The notes under the pieces were generated by a model. The model saw only the letters and a list, made by a program, of their open reading frames with translations, was not told where the DNA came from and made no database searches. Made by a program: the position numbers and the translations under genes. DNA of 64,000 nucleotides from Candidatus Harpocratesius repetitus (GTDB lineage Archaea; Asgardarchaeota; Lokiarchaeia; Sigyniarchaeales; Promethearchaeaceae). Shown piece by piece: positions 44,221 through 53,851 of this stretch (position 1 is its first letter; each line of letters begins with the position of its first letter). Where the stretch lies: assembly GCA_021498095.1 (NCBI GenBank), contig JAIZWK010000001.1:1599666-1663665 (forward strand), written 5' to 3'.

Positions 44221-44595
44221 TTAATCATTCTTCGCTTCTTTTATTGCCTTTGTAGCTTTAATGTGGAGTTTATGCTCTTTGATAAAATCTCTCACAATTT
44301 CTTTGTCAGGAAACGAAATCGCGTCATAAATACACCAAACATTACAAGATGTGCATCCTACCATGCATTGTAATGGTCGTGTGACTTCTGCTTTGTGCTT
44401 TCTATAGTTATATCCAAATACCGAGCGACCACAGCTAGTAACGCACATCCCACATCCAACACATTTATTTTCGTCAATAATGGGGTGCCATTCAATTAAT
44501 GTTCGATCTACTCCTTTCCATTTAGCAAATTTTTCTGGTAATTCTTCAATGCTTTTTTGATTTGAAGTCGAATTTGAAGTACTTGTCATATTCAT
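44221..44595 (-). CDS. Ferredoxin-like protein, paralogue of the one at 936-1259
   Basis: A 124-residue iron-sulfur protein. Cluster motifs are CVGCGMCVTSC and CMVGCTSCNVWC. The stretch KWKGVDRTLIEWHPIIDENKC matches the N-terminus of the operon ferredoxin at 936-1259, so both belong to one subfamily. The Ser/Thr-rich N-terminus and the charged helical C-terminus differ. It stands alone between decayed transposases. Its upstream region (44630-44685) has AAACATTTTAAAT and TTTTCAAAATA, faintly like the AAAACRTTTT elements near the ArsR gene, so shared control is possible. Confidence 0.85.
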   Translation of the reverse strand: MNMTSTSNSTSNQKSIEELPEKFAKWKGVDRTLIEWHPIIDENKCVGCGMCVTSCGRSVFGYNYRKHKAEVTRPLQCMVGCTSCNVWCIYDAISFPDKEIVRDFIKEHKLHIKATKAIKEAKND

Positions 44596-44743
44596 ACACC
44601 GGAAATCAGATTAATTCCTAAGATAAAAAAAGACACAAACATTTTAAATATTTTCAAAATAATTCAATCATTTTCAAATCATAATTAGAAAGTAACTAGC
44701 AAAAATTATTTCAAATAAGAAAAAGGTGCTTAACGATAAAATT

Positions 44744-44993
44744 GAGAGGATTCAAAGCATAATTCCACCCAACCGAGATAATATCAACACAATTGAATCA
44801 ATTTTCGGTAGATATCGACTTTTTTTTAGAAATATCGAAGGATGAAAATCAATAAATACTCTAAAGCTATATTTTAAATACTACAATTGCAGCATAACCT
44901 TTCTTCACCTAACACCTGCCCAAATCAAGATAAATCTCATATAAATAGGGTCGGAATCAAATCTAAATATATTAATTCTATAGATCGATTATA
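44744..44993 (+). pseudogene. 3' remnant of a second DDE transposase
   Basis: One frame reads NRDNINTIESIFGRYRLFFR, a TGA, then SINTLKLYFKYYNCSITFLH, LTPAQIKINLI, a TAA, and a short tail. This is the C-terminal pattern of transposases in which N-x-x-E is followed by a helix, a YYNF-like HNF/RPH block and TPAE. Two internal stops and the lost first half show a dead fragment. It belongs to a family different from that at 43093-44090. Confidence 0.7.
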
Positions 44994-45642
44994 TGGAACG
45001 ATTTCGTAATTTCAAGAATTTAATTTAGTAATCGTTTCCTTCTTAAATACAAAATTCTAAATTAAATTTGAGCCAATAAATTGACAATATTTGTAGAATC
45101 TTTGAATCAATGAAATGAAATCCATGTAAAAATATCAAATTCTTGCTAAAAGATTAAAAAAAGAAAAATTTTTTATTGATAAAGATCCCCTAATTTAAAT
45201 TGAGGATATTTTATCTTTTATAATTTAGGCGCTTTTTTGAATATCATTTAAATATATCCGACTTAAATCTGAAATATCGCAAATCTTTTTTTGTCGAACT
45301 CGATTTTTTCAAAGAATTTGTTAAAAATTTACCATCCTGTTTATAAATTCTTCAATCTGATGTCGTTTTTATTAGAATTATTGATTTTCATACCTTGAAT
45401 TTGGTACGTCGATAAAATCGACAAAAAATAAGGAAGGATATTTTGGATTTAAGTTGTAAGAATTAAGATGATGAAATGAAAAACTTCGAATCTTTGAAAT
45501 TTAAAATACCCTCAATTAATTTTTTTAATTTTTTCTTGAGTAAACGTGTAATAATAGATAATCTTGATAATTTGATGATTAACTTATTAAGTGAAAAGTA
45601 ATTCAACAGAAAATTTTTGTAAGATCCAACTAATTTCAATTC
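44994..45642. other. Gene-free A+T-rich region before tyrS
   Basis: About 650 bp without a coding frame, repeat or RNA that I can support. The first part may still be decayed mobile DNA, the last part should hold the tyrS promoter. Confidence 0.5.
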
Positions 45643-46785
45643 ATGCAAAAATCTAATGTGCAAGATCCTACTAAACTATCTATAGATGAACGCTTAGCTC
45701 TATTAATTTCTGTCGGAAAAGGTGGCGAAATTGTCGAAGATGAAGGACAATTACGGTGGTTGTTAGAACATCGAGAACCCTATGAGATTATTGCCTACGA
45801 TGGATTTGAACCATCAGGGAAAATTCACATTGCACAAGGTCTTCTCCGAGCTATCAATATTAATAAATTTACTTCAGCAGGTGTGAAATTCGTTATGTTT
45901 GTAGCAGATTGGCATGCCGCTGCGAATCAGAAATTTGGTGGTAATTTAGATGTAATAAAGAAAGTAGGTGATTATTTTGTTGAAGTATGGAAAGCTTGTG
46001 GAATTGACCTAACTCATGTTGAATTTATATATGCGAGTGATTTAGTTAAGGATCCAAAATATTGGGAGTTAGTTTTAAAGATATCAATGAATGCCAGTTT
46101 GAATAGGGTTTTACGATGTACACAAATTATGGGCCGAAATTCAACAGATGCTCTCCAATCTTCTCAAATTTTATATCCATTAATGCAATGTGCAGATATT
46201 TTTACATTAAAAGCAGATATATGTCAACTGGGATTAGATCAACGTAAAGTGAATATGTTGGCAAGAGAAGTGGCAAAAACGTTGGGATTTCATAAACCTG
46301 CTGCAATTCACCATCATATGTTAATGGGTTTAGGAAAACCTCCAGAAAATGACTTGGATGAAGTAGATAAGAAAATCGCCCGTAAAATGAGTAAATCTGA
46401 TCCTAATAGTGCAATTTTCATGTTAGACACTCGTAAACAAATACAAAAGAAAATCGGAAAAGCATGGTGCCCACCAAAAGAAATTAAAGAAAATCCTGTG
46501 TTGGAATATTGTCAGTATATTATTTTCGAACGTTTTGATACATTTGAAGTAAAACGACCGGAAAAATATGGTGGAAATATCTCTTTTTTATCCTATAAAG
46601 AGTTAGAAAATGCTTATCATCAAGGAATTTTAAGTCCTATTGATCTTAAGAATACAGTGGTCGAATATTTAGATAAGCTGATTAAACCAGTTCGAGGATA
46701 CTTCGAAACAAATCTTGAGGCAAAGCAATTGGCTGAATTTGTTCAAAAAGAAATGGAAAAACAAGCCAGAAAAGGCAAAAAATAA
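45643..46785 (+). CDS. tyrS: Tyrosyl-tRNA synthetase, plant/protist-like type
   Basis: A 380-residue class I synthetase. The HIGH-like motif is HIAQ in YDGFEPSGKIHIAQGLLRAI, and KMSKS is exact in ARKMSKSDPNSAIFMLD. Between them are ADWHAAANQKFGGN, RVLRCTQIMGR, ILYPLMQCADIFTLKADICQ and LGLDQRKVNMLARE. These blocks follow the form I know from plant and protist TyrRS more closely than the shorter Methanocaldococcus enzyme, which has KMSSS and no such blocks. It has no C-terminal EMAP-like extension. The eukaryote-like type is of interest in an Asgard genome. Confidence 0.92.
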   Translation: MQKSNVQDPTKLSIDERLALLISVGKGGEIVEDEGQLRWLLEHREPYEIIAYDGFEPSGKIHIAQGLLRAININKFTSAGVKFVMFVADWHAAANQKFGGNLDVIKKVGDYFVEVWKACGIDLTHVEFIYASDLVKDPKYWELVLKISMNASLNRVLRCTQIMGRNSTDALQSSQILYPLMQCADIFTLKADICQLGLDQRKVNMLAREVAKTLGFHKPAAIHHHMLMGLGKPPENDLDEVDKKIARKMSKSDPNSAIFMLDTRKQIQKKIGKAWCPPKEIKENPVLEYCQYIIFERFDTFEVKRPEKYGGNISFLSYKELENAYHQGILSPIDLKNTVVEYLDKLIKPVRGYFETNLEAKQLAEFVQKEMEKQARKGKK

Positions 46786-46848
46786 AAAAACCCCTTTTTA
46801 CTTTTCAATCAAAAATAAAACTTCTTAATTTTTTCTCATATTGCTGAA

Positions 46849-47022
46849 TTAAATTAAACTTGGATATAATGTATGTTCAATCATTCGAGCAATATCTGGA
46901 TTATCTTCTGGATCAGTGATAAATCCATCTAAATGTCCTTCATAGTCGATCATAAGGACATCTGCTTCGGTATTATAAAATTTAAACACATTTCTTACTT
47001 TATATTCGCTAGTTTTTGACAT
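46849..47022 (-). CDS. 57-residue conserved-looking small acidic protein
   Basis: A short frame from ATG 47022: MSKTSEYKVRNVFKFYNTEA, then a mixed strand/helix region with DYEGHLDGFITDPEDNPD, ending SLI. It has good codon structure, an acidic centre and an isolated position between tyrS and the acyl-CoA synthetase gene, reading against both. Function unknown. Confidence 0.55.
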   Translation of the reverse strand: MSKTSEYKVRNVFKFYNTEADVLMIDYEGHLDGFITDPEDNPDIARMIEHTLYPSLI

Positions 47023-47238
47023 TGTTTCACACTACCAATTATTTATTTATATAAATAACTCTTTGAAAAAAAATATTTAAAGATTTTACAACCATTACGA
47101 GGATTAGATGTCGGAAGTTTCTAATTTCTGTAAAATATCGAGAACATAGAAAGAATGGGGGATTCTCAATTTCTTTTTTAAAAAATTTTGAAATAATGAA
47201 AACAAGAGTTTTTATTGGATCAGAATCGATAACGAATC

Positions 47239-48750
47239 ATGGTAAATGGCGATATCTCCTCACATTTCTTACACAATTTTGTAAATCCAAAATCTATCGC
47301 AATTTTCGGTGCCAATGAAAAAATTCCCGAAAATATGGGTGCTTTTCAATTATTAACCCTAATTGATAATGGATATTCTGGTAAAATTTACCCAATTCAT
47401 CCAAAATTATCTTCCGTCTTTGGTAAAAACGCATATCGTTCAGTAAAAGAAGTTCCTGGTAAAATTGATCTAGCAGAAGTTATCTTATCAAAACAACATG
47501 TTCCGCAAATTTTGAAGGATTTAGGAGAACATGATTGTCATCATGTGATTATTGTTTCTGCAGGATTTCGGGAGCAAAATAACCTTCAAGGTCGAGAAGA
47601 GATTTTAGCTATTGCAAAGAAATATGATATGCATATCTTGGGTCCAAATTGTATCGGAATTCTAAATACACATTGCCATTTTTCTAATGATCCCCAAGAA
47701 ACCTGTATTTTGAATACAACTGTGCAATCATATAATCAAAAACCGGGTAATGTTAGTATAATCAGTCAAAGTGGGACATTTGTTTCGCATATTTTTATGT
47801 TACTTGAAGAACGTGATCTACATTTATCAAAAACCTTTTCTGTGGGTAACGAAGCAGATATTGATATTTGTGATTGCTTAAGTTATTTGGGGGAGGATCC
47901 AGAAACGGATGTAATTATGATATATATTGAAGAAATAAAAAGGGGACGTTTGTTTTTTAATTTAGCACGGAAGATCTCTCTTAAGAAGCCTATTGTTTGT
48001 CTCTATGTTGGGGGAAGTGAAGGTGGTGCGAAAGCAGCTATGTCCCATACAGGTTCTATTGGAGGTAATGATGCTGTATTTAGTGGAATGATAAAGCAAA
48101 CTGGGATTATTAGAGTAAGTTCATTAGAAGAATTTGTTGATACTGCTATGATCTTTGCAAAATTGCTTCCTCAAAATGTTTTACCAAAAGGAAAACGAAT
48201 TGCAGTAGTTACAAATTCAGGAGGACCTGGAGCAACAATGGCTGATAGGTGTTCTAGAATTGGGTTGGAAATTCCTGATTTTTCTCCAGAGTTACAAGCA
48301 AAAATTAAGAGATATATGCCTCCAACAGCACAAATTACTAATCCCCTTGATTATACTTTCTCTTTAAACCCTGTTTTTTTTTATCAATCGGTTCCTAAAA
48401 TAATAGCAAAATCTAAAGAAGTTGATGCCATGCTTGTTTATGGTGCTCTCGGAGGGTCTTTCTTTCGTTATAGAGGTGTGGGGGCTGATGTACTTCAATC
48501 TCCTAATAATGAGAAAAAAATGAAAGATTGGCTTTCTTTAAGTCGTGAAAGCATTAAATCTGCAAAAAGAATAATGAAGAAATATTCATTTCCAATAATT
48601 AATGTCAATTTCCTTGGAATTAAGGAGCCGATCTTTCAATTCTTAAATTCTATTGGCTTTCCTTCCTTTAAAATGCCTCATCAAGCTGTTTTATCTCTGA
48701 ATAATATGATCCAATATAATATTTGGATTTCTAATCATAAAAACAAATAA
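47239..48750 (+). CDS. Acyl-CoA synthetase (NDP-forming), alpha-type subunit
   Basis: A 503-residue protein like the alpha subunit of ADP-forming acetyl/acyl-CoA synthetase, which makes ATP from acyl-CoA. It has an N-terminal CoA-binding Rossmann domain (KSIAIFGANEKIPENMGAFQ, VIIVSAGFRE, ILGPNCIGILN), a first succinyl-CoA ligase-like domain (GNVSIISQSGTFVSHI) with the phospho-His loop MSHTGSIGGNDAVFSGM, and a second flavodoxin-like domain (IAVVTNSGGPGATMADRC). The ATP-grasp beta part is absent, so a separate beta subunit must be encoded elsewhere. It supports fermentation of amino acids or fatty acids. Confidence 0.9.
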   Translation: MVNGDISSHFLHNFVNPKSIAIFGANEKIPENMGAFQLLTLIDNGYSGKIYPIHPKLSSVFGKNAYRSVKEVPGKIDLAEVILSKQHVPQILKDLGEHDCHHVIIVSAGFREQNNLQGREEILAIAKKYDMHILGPNCIGILNTHCHFSNDPQETCILNTTVQSYNQKPGNVSIISQSGTFVSHIFMLLEERDLHLSKTFSVGNEADIDICDCLSYLGEDPETDVIMIYIEEIKRGRLFFNLARKISLKKPIVCLYVGGSEGGAKAAMSHTGSIGGNDAVFSGMIKQTGIIRVSSLEEFVDTAMIFAKLLPQNVLPKGKRIAVVTNSGGPGATMADRCSRIGLEIPDFSPELQAKIKRYMPPTAQITNPLDYTFSLNPVFFYQSVPKIIAKSKEVDAMLVYGALGGSFFRYRGVGADVLQSPNNEKKMKDWLSLSRESIKSAKRIMKKYSFPIINVNFLGIKEPIFQFLNSIGFPSFKMPHQAVLSLNNMIQYNIWISNHKNK

Positions 48751-48825
48751 AAAACAATAATTTATTGATAAAAGGAATATAAAAAGAGTTATAATAATAA
48801 TAATGAGAAGAAGAAGAACAAAAGA

Positions 48826-49143
48826 TCAATCATAATCTGCTTCAAATAAATCCTCAAAAGCAGCACGTTCTTCTTCTGAAATCGAAGGCTTTTTTTTAGT
48901 TTCTTCTACAATTGCTGTTTTGAGAACTTGTTTTTTTTCTTTTTTCTTGATTGCAGCACCTTTTCTATCAACTTTTTTGTATTGCTGCATCTTATCCTTC
49001 ATTGGATATTCCTTATTACATATTCGGCAATAAAGTGTGTTTGTACGACGTTTTGGCAATAGTATATTTCCACAATCAGGACAGAATCCAAAACCGGATT
49101 TGAGTGTTTTCTTTTTTGGTTTTGCTGTACTCATATTCATCAC
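48826..49143 (-). CDS. RpoM/TFS-type N-terminal zinc-ribbon protein
   Basis: A 105-residue protein. Residues 13-45 form a zinc ribbon like the N-terminus of archaeal TFS/RNA polymerase subunit M: FGFCPDCGNILLPKRR, then LYCRICNKEYPM. The rest is a Lys-rich linker and an acidic tail (EEERAAFEDLFEADYD). The second zinc ribbon with the acidic hairpin that TFS uses for transcript cleavage is missing. It could be a polymerase-binding factor without cleavage activity. ATG at 49140 or 49143 cannot be decided. Confidence 0.8.
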   Translation of the reverse strand: MMNMSTAKPKKKTLKSGFGFCPDCGNILLPKRRTNTLYCRICNKEYPMKDKMQQYKKVDRKGAAIKKKEKKQVLKTAIVEETKKKPSISEEERAAFEDLFEADYD

Positions 49144-49508
49144 CTTTTGATTTTGATATCACTAGAAGACGGTTAAAGTTTCTACATTCATATATATCTG
49201 TTAAATTTATATGAACAATTAAAAGGGGTACATATTTTTAAAGGTTTAGTTTCAATTTCTTTACATTTTATGATTTTTCGATTATCATTTAAATGAAATT
49301 TTAAAAATGACAAGAATAATATTTTAAGATCATTCGTGTAATTACATATATATAATTTAATTAGTATTAAGTGACTTCTGATCCTAGTGAAAAAGAAAAT
49401 ATTTAAGGTATTTATTGTAATTATAATTGTAGAGTGTCAATTATTTAGACGATTAAATTTATTATATGATCGATAAAAGCATTCATAGCAAACGTTGGTG
49501 CAAAAAAC
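49144..49508. other. A+T-rich divergent intergenic region
   Basis: 365 bp between the zinc-ribbon gene and the Roadblock gene. No coding frame, repeat or RNA can be supported. Both promoters should lie here. Confidence 0.6.
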
Positions 49509-49880
49509 TTGGAAGAAGAAGCGCAGTTAAATTATTTATTACGAGAACTTATGCAAAAGATAGAAGGGTTGGGTAGTGCAGCGTTAGTATCACGGGAAGG
49601 TTTAATTGTATCGGCCGTATTGGAAGAAGGAATCAGTGATATGCATATTGCCGCTATGTCTGCAATTATTTTATCGACCTGTGAGCGCGTATTAATGGAA
49701 TTGAAAAAAGGAACGCTGGACATCTGTATCATCCAAGGTAGTGAAGGAAAGTTTTTGGTTATGCAATGTGGAGAAGATTACATAATCGTTGGCGTATTAG
49801 ATGCTGACGCACGGATGGATCTTGCATTCGTTAACATGCGAGCAACAACTAATCGCATTATCGATATACTGGAAGAATAA
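49509..49880 (+). CDS. Roadblock/LC7-domain protein
   Basis: A 123-residue single-domain Roadblock/LC7 protein: an N-terminal helix (LNYLLRELMQKIEGLGS), strands AALVSREGLIVSAVLEEG, helix MHIAAMSAIILSTCERVLME, strands DICIIQGSEGKFLVMQC and DYIIVGVL, and a last helix. In bacteria such proteins (MglB) and in eukaryotes (Ragulator, dynein LC7) regulate Ras-like GTPases, and they are numerous in Asgard genomes. The TTG start at 49509 is required to keep the first helix; a GGTG sequence lies about 10 nt before it. radA follows 267 bp later. Confidence 0.88.
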   Translation: MEEEAQLNYLLRELMQKIEGLGSAALVSREGLIVSAVLEEGISDMHIAAMSAIILSTCERVLMELKKGTLDICIIQGSEGKFLVMQCGEDYIIVGVLDADARMDLAFVNMRATTNRIIDILEE

Positions 49881-50147
49881 TTTTCTTCTATATTGATAAA
49901 ATCGTATCTCTCTTTAGAAGAACAAAATTAATTTTTATTTTTTCGATCTTTTTATTACTATTTAGAATTTATTAAGTCAAATAATATAAATTAGTAATTT
50001 ACCAATAGGCTTCTTTTTAAATAAAAATACAATATTTGATATATATTAGGAATGAAATTCGTTTCGCTCAAAATTTAATTAAATTTTCCAAAATTTTGAG
50101 TCGAATTTATTTATTTCTCAGTTAAAGAAAAAGGTTATCGAATTATT

Positions 50148-51386
50148 ATGCCGGCAAAAAAGAAAAAAACTTCTAAAGCAAAAGCAACCACAAAGGTAAA
50201 AAAGAGTACTACAAAAAAAAGTACGAGTAAAAAGACTGGAGAGAGCAAAGTTGAGGAAATCAATGAAGACGAACTTTTGGAAGAATTAATTAGTGATGAT
50301 GATGAGATACTCGAAAAAAAAACCAAAAAAAATTCTTCAAAACCTAAAACTGAAGCCAACAATAAAATCAAGAAATCTGAAATAGATGAAGAACTAGAAG
50401 AAGAAATATTAGATGCCGCTATGGATGGCTTATCTGAAATAAATTATGATATTAAAGATTTACCTGGTGTTGGTGCTACAATTGCAAAAAAACTAACAGA
50501 TGCAGGATTTGGTACAGTTAATGCTATAGCAATTACTCCAGCAAAAATACTAATTGAAGAAGGTGGCTTAGGAGAAAAAACTGCTCAAAAAATAATTAGT
50601 GCTGCTCGGGAAGCTTTAAATATAGGTTTTAAAACTGCCGATATTGTTTGGGAACGTCGAAAGTCTCTTGCTCGAATCACAACAAATAGTAAAAGTTTGG
50701 ATGAATTATTAGGTGGGAGTGGTGTCGAAACTGGAGGGATTACTGAATTTTATGGAGAATATCGAACCGGAAAAACTCAAATTATGCACCAACTTTGTGT
50801 AGATGTTCAAATGTCGCGTGATGATGGTGGAATTAATGGAAAGGCATTATATATAGATACCGAAGGTACATTTCGTCCAGAACGTTTAATTCAAATGGCA
50901 GAAGCTAAAGGATTAGATTATAAGGAAGTACTTAAAAATGTAATCTATGCTCGAGCTTATTCAAGTGATCATCAAATAATGCTAATAAAAGATGCTATGA
51001 AAATAATTGCAGAGAAGAACATCAAATTAATTATTGTAGATTCTCTAATTTCCCATTTTCGAGCTGAATATATTGGACGTGGAACACTTGCAAATCGACA
51101 ACAATTATTAAATCTCCATATTCATGATCTTCTACGACTCGCTGAAATGTATCCAGATGTAGCTGTTGTGGTTACCAATCAAGTTCAAAGTAAACCAGAT
51201 GTCTTTTTTGGTGATCCTACAAAATCTGCTGGTGGAAATGTAGTTGCTCATGGTGCTACAGTTCGAATTTATTTAAGGAAAGGAAAAGGAGATCAACGGG
51301 TTGCAAAAATGATTGATTCCCCTAATTTAGCTGAAGGTGAAGCTGTTTTTCGATTAGCTGAAGAAGGAATTTTAGATATTGAATAA
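50148..51386 (+). CDS. radA: DNA repair and recombination protein RadA
   Basis: A 412-residue RecA/Rad51-family recombinase. The N-terminal helix-hairpin-helix domain has IKDLPGVGATIAKKLTDAGF, the polymerisation region FKTADIVWERRKSLARI, Walker A GEYRTGKTQIMHQL, and Walker B KLIIVDSLISHFRAEYIGRG, followed by NRQQLLNLHIHDLLRLAE and VVTNQV. It is longer than usual because of a 100-residue N-terminal extension made mainly of Lys, Ser/Thr, then Glu/Asp-rich blocks, probably disordered and DNA-binding. Confidence 0.96.
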   Translation: MPAKKKKTSKAKATTKVKKSTTKKSTSKKTGESKVEEINEDELLEELISDDDEILEKKTKKNSSKPKTEANNKIKKSEIDEELEEEILDAAMDGLSEINYDIKDLPGVGATIAKKLTDAGFGTVNAIAITPAKILIEEGGLGEKTAQKIISAAREALNIGFKTADIVWERRKSLARITTNSKSLDELLGGSGVETGGITEFYGEYRTGKTQIMHQLCVDVQMSRDDGGINGKALYIDTEGTFRPERLIQMAEAKGLDYKEVLKNVIYARAYSSDHQIMLIKDAMKIIAEKNIKLIIVDSLISHFRAEYIGRGTLANRQQLLNLHIHDLLRLAEMYPDVAVVVTNQVQSKPDVFFGDPTKSAGGNVVAHGATVRIYLRKGKGDQRVAKMIDSPNLAEGEAVFRLAEEGILDIE

Positions 51387-52059
51387 ATAACTATTTATTA
51401 AATCTATTTTTTAAAAATTCTAGATTATTTTTAAGAATGAAGGATCAATTAAGAGAAGCCTTATTTTTTAAATTATTTCAATATTATCGTTCAAAAAAAT
51501 CTCATTGACAATTTCATTGAAGTTTTAGAGCAAAACATACACTATTTTAAAGCTTATGACAAAGAAAAGCAGGGATATGCATAAATTGATATTTTTATAA
51601 AACTCTCAAACTGGCAAAAATATGTTTTCCGCAGTTACAGTTGCTATAAAGGAAATACAAGACTATTTATGGCAAAAGTTATATCAAATAATCTGGCGGA
51701 GAATATTAATAGTAGGATTAAGACTCGCGTGCATTAAACTGGTCCTAAAACACCTGAGGGCTTAGAACAGCGACTTCAGGCATATATTACAATCACAAAT
51801 GAACCCAAAATCTTATAAATTACCATTGTTTCACACCGATTTAGCCCAAAAATGCTCTTTAATGAGTGGAATAATTCAGAAATTAAACGATTATTTCAAT
51901 TAAACGAAAAATGGGGGAAAAAAATTCAAACCGAGGTGTTAGTGAATTGATCCTTTGTAATTAAAAATAGCCAAAATCTATTTTTTTAGATATATAATTA
52001 TTGAAAAATATGGAAAATAAAAAAATAAGTAAAATAAGATAGAAAACATACAAGTTATT
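51387..52059 (+). pseudogene. Third decayed transposase in a gene-free region
   Basis: The 670 bp between radA and the phosphorylase gene hold no intact gene. A frame at 51669-51950 reads AKVISNNLAENINSRIKTRV, a TAA, then TGPKTPEGLEQRLQAYITIT and, after another TAA, a charged tail. The pattern N-x-x-E-N-x-N-S-R-x-K with PKTPEGLE is the C-terminal catalytic block of a DDE transposase. Two internal stops make it a dead fragment; the 200 bp before it are further decayed. Confidence 0.65.
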
Positions 52060-53769
52060 CTAAAAGTTTAACTCTGATTGCCATCGAGGTTGCAATTTCA
52101 ATTTCCATGCCCTTTTTGCATACTCTTCTACCATTCGATGAGTGTTAAAGTATGCAGCTAATCTAATTGCATGTTTCATCCTTTCTGTCCATCCATCTCT
52201 GTTATTATAATAAAGTGGGATGATTTCCCTTTCGAGTTTATGGTAAAGATCATTTGCATCATAAGAATCAGGATATTTAGTTGCATTTGGATCTTGCGGA
52301 CCTGGACCAATCGCCCATCCCGCCATAGGATCTTTTTGATAACCCTCAATCCACCATCCATCCAATATGCTAAAATTCAGTACTCCATTTAATGTTGCTT
52401 TCATTCCACTTGTTCCTGAAGCTTCCATATATCTACGTGGGTTATTTAACCATACATCTACACCACTCACCAGCAAATGGGCAAGATCCATGTCATATGC
52501 ACCTAGAAATACCAATCCTATACCATACGAATCATAAAGATAGTCTGACATATCGCTTATTTGCTTTATAAAATCTTTTCCTTGAGTATCTCTTGGATGT
52601 GCTTTTCCTGCAAAAATAAACTGAACTCTATTCTTACATATTTTACCTAATCGCTCAACATCGTTAAATATCAAAGTTGGTCTTTTATATTCAGTAATTC
52701 TTCGAGCAAATCCTATTGTCAGTTTCTTTTCATCTAACAAGACCCAACTATGTGATTTTTCATAATCCATCAAATCTATTTTTGCTTTCATATGTTGGTT
52801 CCATAATTCATAATTTCCTATATCCCATACATCTTGGAGTAAATTGTAATCCATTGACCATCCTGGAATCTGCTCATCAAAAAGTTTTCTAAAATATGGA
52901 TTTAACCAGAAATTGTTATGAATTCCATTAGTAATTCCATCAATCTCGAATCCGGGAAACATTTTACGGGAAACAATTGCATGCTTTTGAGCGACTCCGT
53001 TACAGTATCTTGAACCATTTAATGCTAAAAGTGACATATTAAGTTGATCTTTTCCACCTAAATCTCTAAAATTCGATGGGAGTCTATCTCGAAAGATATC
53101 TTTGATTAAATCATAATCGAATCGATCATGACCTGCAGGAACAGGTGTATGAGTTGTAAAAATACAACGTTTTCTTACTTCTTCTAAATTTCCATGATAT
53201 TTGTTTAGTAATTCAAAAACTCCAAAAGCAGCATGTCCTTCATTCATATGATATGTTTGGATTCCAGAAAAGCCTAATATTTCAAGCATTCTTATTCCAC
53301 CTTGACCTAATATCATCTCTTGGACAACACGCTGAAAAGGAGTTGCATCATAAAGAATGTGGGTAAAATTCTTTTGCCAATGCTCATTTCCTTCAATATT
53401 TGAGTCTAATAGGATAACCGGAATTTCAAATCCTGTTTCTCCTCTTACCTTATATAACCAACCACCAATCTTAAACTTCTTATCTTGAATATGCAATTCA
53501 ACAATATTAGGTAGTTTTTCAAATTCTGAACTAAATTCCCATTGAATTTCTCGTTCAATTTGTCGACCTTGGATTACTTCTTGAAAAAAGTATCCTTTAT
53601 CATAACATAGAGTAACTGCAACAAGCGGAATTTCTAAATCTGCGGCAGATCTTAGTGTATCTCCTGCCAATACTCCTAATCCACCGCTGTATGTGGGAAT
53701 ATCACTCTCTAGTGCTATTTCCATAGAGAAATAGGCAATTTTTCGGTCTTTATTTTCTAATTCAAACAT
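52060..53769 (-). CDS. glgP: Alpha-glucan (glycogen/starch) phosphorylase, short GT35 form
   Basis: A 569-residue phosphorylase that releases glucose 1-phosphate from glycogen-like glucans. Early motifs are YFSMEIALESDIPTYSGGLG and LAGDTLRSAADL; then YHMNEGHAAF, FTTHTPVPAGHDRFDY and KLTIGFARRITEYKRP. The PLP-lysine region is RYMEASGTSGMKATLNG, followed by LDGWWIEGY. The lack of the N-terminal regulatory region is normal for archaeal and many bacterial short forms. It is a single-gene unit. Supplies sugar phosphate for a glycolytic route ending at PPDK. Confidence 0.93.
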   Translation of the reverse strand: MFELENKDRKIAYFSMEIALESDIPTYSGGLGVLAGDTLRSAADLEIPLVAVTLCYDKGYFFQEVIQGRQIEREIQWEFSSEFEKLPNIVELHIQDKKFKIGGWLYKVRGETGFEIPVILLDSNIEGNEHWQKNFTHILYDATPFQRVVQEMILGQGGIRMLEILGFSGIQTYHMNEGHAAFGVFELLNKYHGNLEEVRKRCIFTTHTPVPAGHDRFDYDLIKDIFRDRLPSNFRDLGGKDQLNMSLLALNGSRYCNGVAQKHAIVSRKMFPGFEIDGITNGIHNNFWLNPYFRKLFDEQIPGWSMDYNLLQDVWDIGNYELWNQHMKAKIDLMDYEKSHSWVLLDEKKLTIGFARRITEYKRPTLIFNDVERLGKICKNRVQFIFAGKAHPRDTQGKDFIKQISDMSDYLYDSYGIGLVFLGAYDMDLAHLLVSGVDVWLNNPRRYMEASGTSGMKATLNGVLNFSILDGWWIEGYQKDPMAGWAIGPGPQDPNATKYPDSYDANDLYHKLEREIIPLYYNNRDGWTERMKHAIRLAAYFNTHRMVEEYAKRAWKLKLQPRWQSELNF

Positions 53770-53851
53770 ATTGAATATATTAGTCAGAGGTTCTAAAAAT
53801 ATTTCACGAATATCTGAAAATAAATAAAGAAGTGTTAGAATTTATTGAATT

